Source of the DNA: CAYNEO01 sp964396245
Lineage (GTDB): Bacteria > Zixibacteria > MSB-5A5 > GN15 > FEB-12
DNA: 64,000 nucleotides
Direction: 5' to 3'
Assembly (NCBI GenBank): GCA_964396245.1
Contig: CAYNEO010000003.1
Coordinates: 80,800 to 144,799 of the forward strand
Part shown: positions 59,934 to 64,000 of the stretch, one piece after another
Layout: each line of letters begins with the position of its first letter
How positions within the stretch are numbered: position 1 is the first letter of the stretch
Position numbers and translations under genes: made by a program
Notes under the pieces: model-generated
Told to the model about the DNA's origin: nothing
What the model saw: only the letters and a program-made list of their open reading frames with translations
Databases searched by the model: none

Positions 59934-61226
59934 TCAGTTTACCTTCACCTGAAGTATCGTAAAATCGTCCTGCGTGTCTTCCGATGACCCCTCGGCGAAC
60001 CGGTCCACCCAATCTTTCACCCGGTGACAGAACTCCTTCGGGCTGAGACCGATCTCGGCAGAGAACACCTGCTCCGCCCGCTCCCGTCCGAACAGGTTGT
60101 TGTCGGCATCCGCCGCCTCGGTGAGACCGTCGGTGAACACGAACAGCCTGTCACCGCTTCGCAATTCCCGCTCTCCCTGACGGTACGGAATGCCGCCGAA
60201 CTGACCGACTATCGGTCCGCCGTCCGGCAACTGGTGTACTTTGCCGCTCTCGTCCTCCCAGAAAAGTCCCGGGAGATGCCCGGCGTTACAGTAGGTCAGC
60301 CTGCCCTTCTCGATATCGAACTTGCAGAAGAACATCGTCACGAACATCTCGCGGTCCTTGATAATCTCCTCCACCATCGCGTCGTTCAGTGTCGATGCCA
60401 GCTCCGAAACCGTGATTTCCGGGTTGCCGCGAAGGATCGCCTTGAGTATCCCCGAGGCTGCCGACATGATCATCGCCGCCGGCACGCCCTTATTCGAAAC
60501 ATCGCCAATCACGAGGAAAAACCGCGATTGGTCGATCTTGATAATGTCATAGAAATCGCCCCCGACTTCCCGCGCCGGGTAGTAAATCGCCCCGATATCA
60601 ACCCCCTCGATATTCTCGAGATCAACCGGCAGTAACGTCTCCTGAATCTGCCGGGCGATCATCATCTCCTGGCGGATTTTCTGCTGCCTGAGCTTGTCTT
60701 TGAGCATGCGCGAGTTGTCAATCGCCACCGCGACAAAATTCAGCAGCCTTTCGAGCGCGTCCTTGTCCTCTGCGCTGAAATTACCGCCGGATGTCTTGTT
60801 GATCACGATCATCACACCCAGGCACTGATCCGACAACTTGATCGGCACCGCCATCACCGAACTCATCGACATCCCCTCGTCCGAGAGAACATCGAGATCG
60901 GACAGGATAACCGTCTCGCGGTTCTGGAAGCAGTATGTCGCGAGGTCAAGGTTGTCCTTGTAAATCAGCGAGCGGACAAACTCCTCCCTGACGCCCCACG
61001 ATACTTCCACTTTCAGCACGCCGTTTTCATCGAGCATGATCAACCCGACCTCGCCGTCGACCAGACGGATAGCCATATCCATCACGACCGACAGCACGGC
61101 GTCGATATCGTGAATCGAGGTGATAATCGTGCCCATCGTGGCCAGATCGAGCAGTTGCGCATTCTGCTCGGCAAGGCGTGCCTCGAGAAATTCCTCGCGG
61201 TTCTTATGTTCGGTATTGACAACCAT
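59934..61226 (-). CDS. GAF-domain PP2C-type phosphatase, RsbU/SpoIIE-like
   Basis: 430 residues. N-terminal coiled coil, GAF domain (about 38-175), helix ARQIQETLLP (191-200), and a PP2C phosphatase core (REVGGDFYD metal ligand D224 and D227, then VIGDVSNKGVPAA). It would dephosphorylate the STAS protein encoded two genes downstream. The ATG at 61226 is only eight bases after a sigma-28 -10 element and has no clear ribosome-binding site, so the mRNA may be nearly leaderless. First gene of an eleven-gene operon. Confidence 0.93.
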   Translation of the reverse strand: MVVNTEHKNREEFLEARLAEQNAQLLDLATMGTIITSIHDIDAVLSVVMDMAIRLVDGEVGLIMLDENGVLKVEVSWGVREEFVRSLIYKDNLDLATYCFQNRETVILSDLDVLSDEGMSMSSVMAVPIKLSDQCLGVMIVINKTSGGNFSAEDKDALERLLNFVAVAIDNSRMLKDKLRQQKIRQEMMIARQIQETLLPVDLENIEGVDIGAIYYPAREVGGDFYDIIKIDQSRFFLVIGDVSNKGVPAAMIMSAASGILKAILRGNPEITVSELASTLNDAMVEEIIKDREMFVTMFFCKFDIEKGRLTYCNAGHLPGLFWEDESGKVHQLPDGGPIVGQFGGIPYRQGERELRSGDRLFVFTDGLTEAADADNNLFGRERAEQVFSAEIGLSPKEFCHRVKDWVDRFAEGSSEDTQDDFTILQVKVN

Positions 61227-61234
61227 TTATGGTT

Positions 61235-61261
61235 GTATCGGCAATTCAGCGGACTATTTGA
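61235..61261 (-). promoter_or_regulatory. Sigma-28 promoter of the partner-switch/chemotaxis operon
   Basis: Minus strand: -35-like TCAAATAG (61254-61261), 11-base spacer, -10 GCCGATAC (61235-61242). The -10 is identical to that before motA. Places the whole chemotaxis operon under late flagellar control, if real. Confidence 0.55.
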
Positions 61262-61321
61262 CGGCAATCTCTCAGATTTGACCGCAAACAGGCGGTTTTC
61301 AGCGCTATGACGACTCGACAG

Positions 61322-61344
61322 AATATAAGTAAGTCACTTATATT
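61322..61344. repeat. AT-rich perfect palindrome
   Basis: Arms AATATAAGT and ACTTATATT (61322-61330, 61336-61344) with five-base spacer, between der and the sigma-28 promoter. Looks like an operator; not a normal terminator because the stem is almost all A-T. Confidence 0.45.
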
Positions 61345-61384
61345 TTCGCCTACCAGGAACAACCGAAGCGTATTGTGGAAAGGT

Positions 61385-62698
61385 CTATTTCCGGCGGAAT
61401 TTCAGACGGATCGGCACTCCCTCAAACCCAAATGCCGCCCGGATTTGGTTTTCGAGAAAGGCGATATATGTCTTGGCAATCAGCGGCGGGTGGTTGACAA
61501 AGAAAATGAATGTCGGCGGAGCCGTCTCGCTCTGGGTCAAGTACTTGATCTGTATGTACTTCCCCTGCTTGGCCGGCGGTTTGCGCCGCTGCAGGGCCTT
61601 CTGGAGTAAGTCATTGAGCTCCGGGGTCGGAATTCGGCGATTGAACTGCTCATATACCTGATCCACCAGCCCCAGCACTTTCGGCACCCGCTGACCGGTC
61701 AGGGCAGAAATGTAAATGATCGGCAGGTACCCCACGTTGCTCAGCCGGTCTTTCAATTCCCGGGTAAACTCCTCCGCCGTGCCCGTTTCCTTTTCGATCA
61801 AATCCCATTTGTTCACCGCCAGCACCGCTCCCCGTCGGCGGTTGGTGACTTCGGAAATGATATGCTGGTCCTGCGTCGACATTCCCTCGGCGGCATCAAA
61901 CAACACCACCGCAACATCGCAACTGTCGATCGCGCGGATCGCCCGAAGGTACGTAAAGAACTCGATATTCTCGTGCACCTTGTATTTCTTTCGGAGCCCC
62001 GCCGTGTCGATCAATGTGTATTTGCGCCCCTTGAACTCGATGGTCGTGTTTACCGAATCCCGCGTCGTGCCGGCCATCGGCGAGACAATCAACCGTTCCT
62101 CGCCCAGCAGCTTGTTGATAAATGATGATTTCCCCGAATTCGGCCGTCCCACTATCGCCACCTTGATCGCCGACTCGTCCTCCGCCTCCAGTTCCTCCAA
62201 TGGCGGCAATCGTTTCACGACTTCATCGAGCAACTCCCCTATCCCCAGCCCGCCGGTCGCCGAAATCGCGAACGGGTCACCCAGCCCCAGTTTCATGAAC
62301 TCGAACGTCTCCAGTGTCAAATCCTGGTTGTCTGCCTTGTTTGCCACCAGCACCGCGTTCTTTTTGGTCTTGAGCAGATTCCGCGCGATTTTCTGATCGA
62401 CCGTATTGATCCCCGTCTGCGTGTCCACCACAAACAGCACGACATCGGCCTCCGTCACCGCGAAATCGGCCTGCTCCAGTGTCAGCCGTTCCATCAGGTC
62501 TTTCGACTCGGGAATCATGCCGCCGGTATCGACCAGCATGAACTGCCGCCCGGCCCATTCGCAGTCGGCGTAATTGCGGTCGCGCGTCACGCCCGCGACA
62601 GCATCCACCACGGCCAGTTTCTGACGCAAAAACCGGTTGAACAGCGATGATTTGCCGACATTCGGCCGGCCTATGATTGCCACGACAGGGAGGCTCAT
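61385..62698 (-). CDS. der: Ribosome-assembly GTPase Der (EngA)
   Basis: 437 residues with two tandem GTPase domains: P loops GRPNVGKSS (N-terminal) and GRPNSGKSS (about 185), DTAG-type DTGG and DTAG, NKAD and NKWD. C-terminal KH-like domain binds 23S rRNA. Essential for 50S maturation. ATG overlaps the stop of the radical-SAM gene by four bases. Confidence 0.97.
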   Translation of the reverse strand: MSLPVVAIIGRPNVGKSSLFNRFLRQKLAVVDAVAGVTRDRNYADCEWAGRQFMLVDTGGMIPESKDLMERLTLEQADFAVTEADVVLFVVDTQTGINTVDQKIARNLLKTKKNAVLVANKADNQDLTLETFEFMKLGLGDPFAISATGGLGIGELLDEVVKRLPPLEELEAEDESAIKVAIVGRPNSGKSSFINKLLGEERLIVSPMAGTTRDSVNTTIEFKGRKYTLIDTAGLRKKYKVHENIEFFTYLRAIRAIDSCDVAVVLFDAAEGMSTQDQHIISEVTNRRRGAVLAVNKWDLIEKETGTAEEFTRELKDRLSNVGYLPIIYISALTGQRVPKVLGLVDQVYEQFNRRIPTPELNDLLQKALQRRKPPAKQGKYIQIKYLTQSETAPPTFIFFVNHPPLIAKTYIAFLENQIRAAFGFEGVPIRLKFRRK

Positions 62699-63996
62699 TG
62701 GAATGCTTCTCTGATCGTTTCCGCGAGATTGTACTGACCCACCACCACCGGCTTGCGGAGCGCCCGCTCGAAATGATCCAGCGACAGGTTGTCCAGGAAC
62801 AGGTCGTCGTTGTTCAGGCAGTTTGGCGGCAGTACCAGCACGTCGTATTCATCGGACCGCTTGCGCGCCTCACGCAACAAATCCTGACCGGTCAGCAGAC
62901 CAGACACGGTCACTGTCTCGCCCCAGAACCGATTGACCACCGGCACAACCGAGAGATTCAGTTTCAACTCATCGCGCACATACGGCGTTATCTCCGAATC
63001 AAAAAACGGAAGCGCCGAATAGCCGGTGAAAAACATAACGCGCTTGGATGACTTCCGCCCGTTCAAACGACTGCGGCGGCGGTTGAACATCGTGATGAAT
63101 TCCCTCGACATGCCGACGCCGTTCTCGAACTGCTCCATCGTCTCGTAGCTCTGTCGGGAGGGAAACCGCTTCCCGGCGATTACATAAAACTCATCCGCCG
63201 GCCAGACAAATCGGCTCCCGTGCTGTTGCAGGAATTCTTCTTGCCGCCCTTCAATGTATCGAATAATCTCCCGCGCCTCGTTCCGGTTGTATGTCCGCAA
63301 GTCCGGCAGGTTATCCCGGTATTTTGTCAGGCCGACCGGCACCACCGCCAGCGTCGCGATACCGGGGTACAGCTCGGACAGCTCGTCGATTGTCCGTGTC
63401 AGCTGGTCGCCGTCGTTGACGCCCGGGCAGAGCACCACCTGCGTATGGATTTCGATTCCGTTTTCGGAGAGATATTTCAGCCTCGGGACGATCGGCGCCA
63501 GCTTTTCGTTTTTGAGCATGCACCGCCGGAGGGTGTCGTCGGTGGCGTGCACCGAGACATACAGCGGCGAGAGTCGCTGCTCGATAATCCGTTCGATTTC
63601 GGCCTCGGTGGTATTGGACAGGGTGACAAAATTCCCGTGGGTGAATGACAGCCGGTAGTCCTCGTCCTTGAAATACAGCGTCCGCCGCATTCCCTGCGGT
63701 TGCTGGTGGACAAAACAGAAGATACAGTTATTCTTGCAGAACCGGATTTTGCGGTCATCGAATTCCAGCCCGAGGTCGGCGGCGGTGGCGTACTCGAACT
63801 GAAAATCGAGCTCGCGCCCCTGCGTGTCGGCGAACACGATATCGACCCGCTCGTCGGTAATCTTGTAGTGGTAGTCGATCGTATCGAGCACCTGTTTGCC
63901 GTTGATCGACACGATCGAGTACCCCGGCCGGACATATCCGAACAGCGGCGACTCCGGATCCACATGTGAAATTCTCATACCAGTCATATTGCTCAT
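62695..63996 (-). CDS. DUF512-family radical-SAM-like protein
   Basis: 433 residues. An N-terminal PDZ-like segment (HVDPESPLFGYVRPGYSIVS) precedes a radical-SAM-type cluster motif CKNNCIFC (C88, C92, C95 by counting), then the TIM-like core (YVSVHATDDTLRRCMLKN) and the DUF512 C-terminal domain (GYSALPFFDSEITPYVRDEL). The reaction is not established; related genes sit next to der in many genomes. ATG at 63996 is only four bases from the window end, so a longer start cannot be excluded. Confidence 0.88.
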   Translation of the reverse strand: MSNMTGMRISHVDPESPLFGYVRPGYSIVSINGKQVLDTIDYHYKITDERVDIVFADTQGRELDFQFEYATAADLGLEFDDRKIRFCKNNCIFCFVHQQPQGMRRTLYFKDEDYRLSFTHGNFVTLSNTTEAEIERIIEQRLSPLYVSVHATDDTLRRCMLKNEKLAPIVPRLKYLSENGIEIHTQVVLCPGVNDGDQLTRTIDELSELYPGIATLAVVPVGLTKYRDNLPDLRTYNRNEAREIIRYIEGRQEEFLQQHGSRFVWPADEFYVIAGKRFPSRQSYETMEQFENGVGMSREFITMFNRRRSRLNGRKSSKRVMFFTGYSALPFFDSEITPYVRDELKLNLSVVPVVNRFWGETVTVSGLLTGQDLLREARKRSDEYDVLVLPPNCLNNDDLFLDNLSLDHFERALRKPVVVGQYNLAETIREAFQ

Positions 63997-64000
63997 TCGC

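Noticed and set aside
1..64000. CRISPR arrays, insertion sequences, phage genes
   Set aside because: No direct-repeat/spacer pattern, transposase, integrase or phage structural genes were seen on either strand.

Overview
This 64 kb window is bacterial chromosome, almost entirely transcribed on the minus strand. Three traits point to a diderm of the FCB/Fibrobacteres-Chlorobi-Bacteroidetes-like assemblage, possibly a candidate phylum such as Zixibacteria. These are a PorV/PQ-type outer-membrane protein, two secreted proteins ending in FlgD-Ig/type-9-secretion-like C-terminal domains, and flagellar P- and L-ring genes (flgI, flgH). The taxonomic guess is inference from gene content only.

Layout, left to right. 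(1) 1-6.2 kb: a surface-protein operon (large secreted protein, PorV-TPR protein, then an edge-truncated ATPase/HAMP/PP2C signalling protein), preceded by a good sigma-54 promoter match. (2) 6.4-17.4 kb: a housekeeping block read as tRNA-Val, thrS, infC, rpmI, rplT, pheS, pheT, a ZapB-like coiled coil, zapA, rny, ymdB-like and folD. infC appears to start at the rare codon AUA. (3) 17.4-18.4 kb: promoters for the tRNA, a 185-residue plus-strand exported protein of unknown function, and a bidirectional terminator. (4) 18.5-38.1 kb: late and middle flagellar genes, read as flgF, flgG, flgA, flgH, flgI, flgJ (lytic transglycosylase fusion), flgN, flgK, csrA, flgL, fliW, a TPR-glycosyltransferase, then fliC, fliD, fliS, a FlgN-like chaperone, a FlgM-like anti-sigma factor and an HDOD protein. 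(5) 38.2-40.1 kb: a Cys-rich micro-ORF and a plus-strand surface protein. (6) 40.1-46.9 kb: flgB, flgC, an unknown gene, then fliE to fliJ. (7) 47-51.4 kb: motA, motB and an NtrB/NtrC-like pair. (8) 51.5-61.2 kb: a combined partner-switching and chemotaxis operon (GAF-PP2C phosphatase, RsbW-like kinase, STAS antagonist, HEAT-repeat protein, response regulator, cheR, response regulator, cheY, cheZ, cheA, cheB). (9) 61.4-64 kb: der and a radical-SAM DUF512 protein.

The promoters I could read suggest a hierarchy. A sigma-70-like promoter would drive the NtrBC-like pair. Sigma-54 sites would drive the rod/export operon (flgB) and possibly flgF. Sigma-28 sites would drive fliC, motAB and the partner-switch/chemotaxis operon. 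CsrA and FliW would then tune flagellin translation through a GGA-rich leader. The sigma factors themselves, CheW, receptors, the hook genes flgD/flgE/fliK, the switch genes fliM/fliN and the export-gate genes are not in this window.

The observations most worth following are the partner-switch/HEAT/chemotaxis operon under a sigma-28 promoter, CheB with Asn at the catalytic Asp position, the AUA start of infC, FlgL with three extra repeat modules, FlgH without any cysteine, and the ATPase-HAMP-phosphatase fusion at the left edge.
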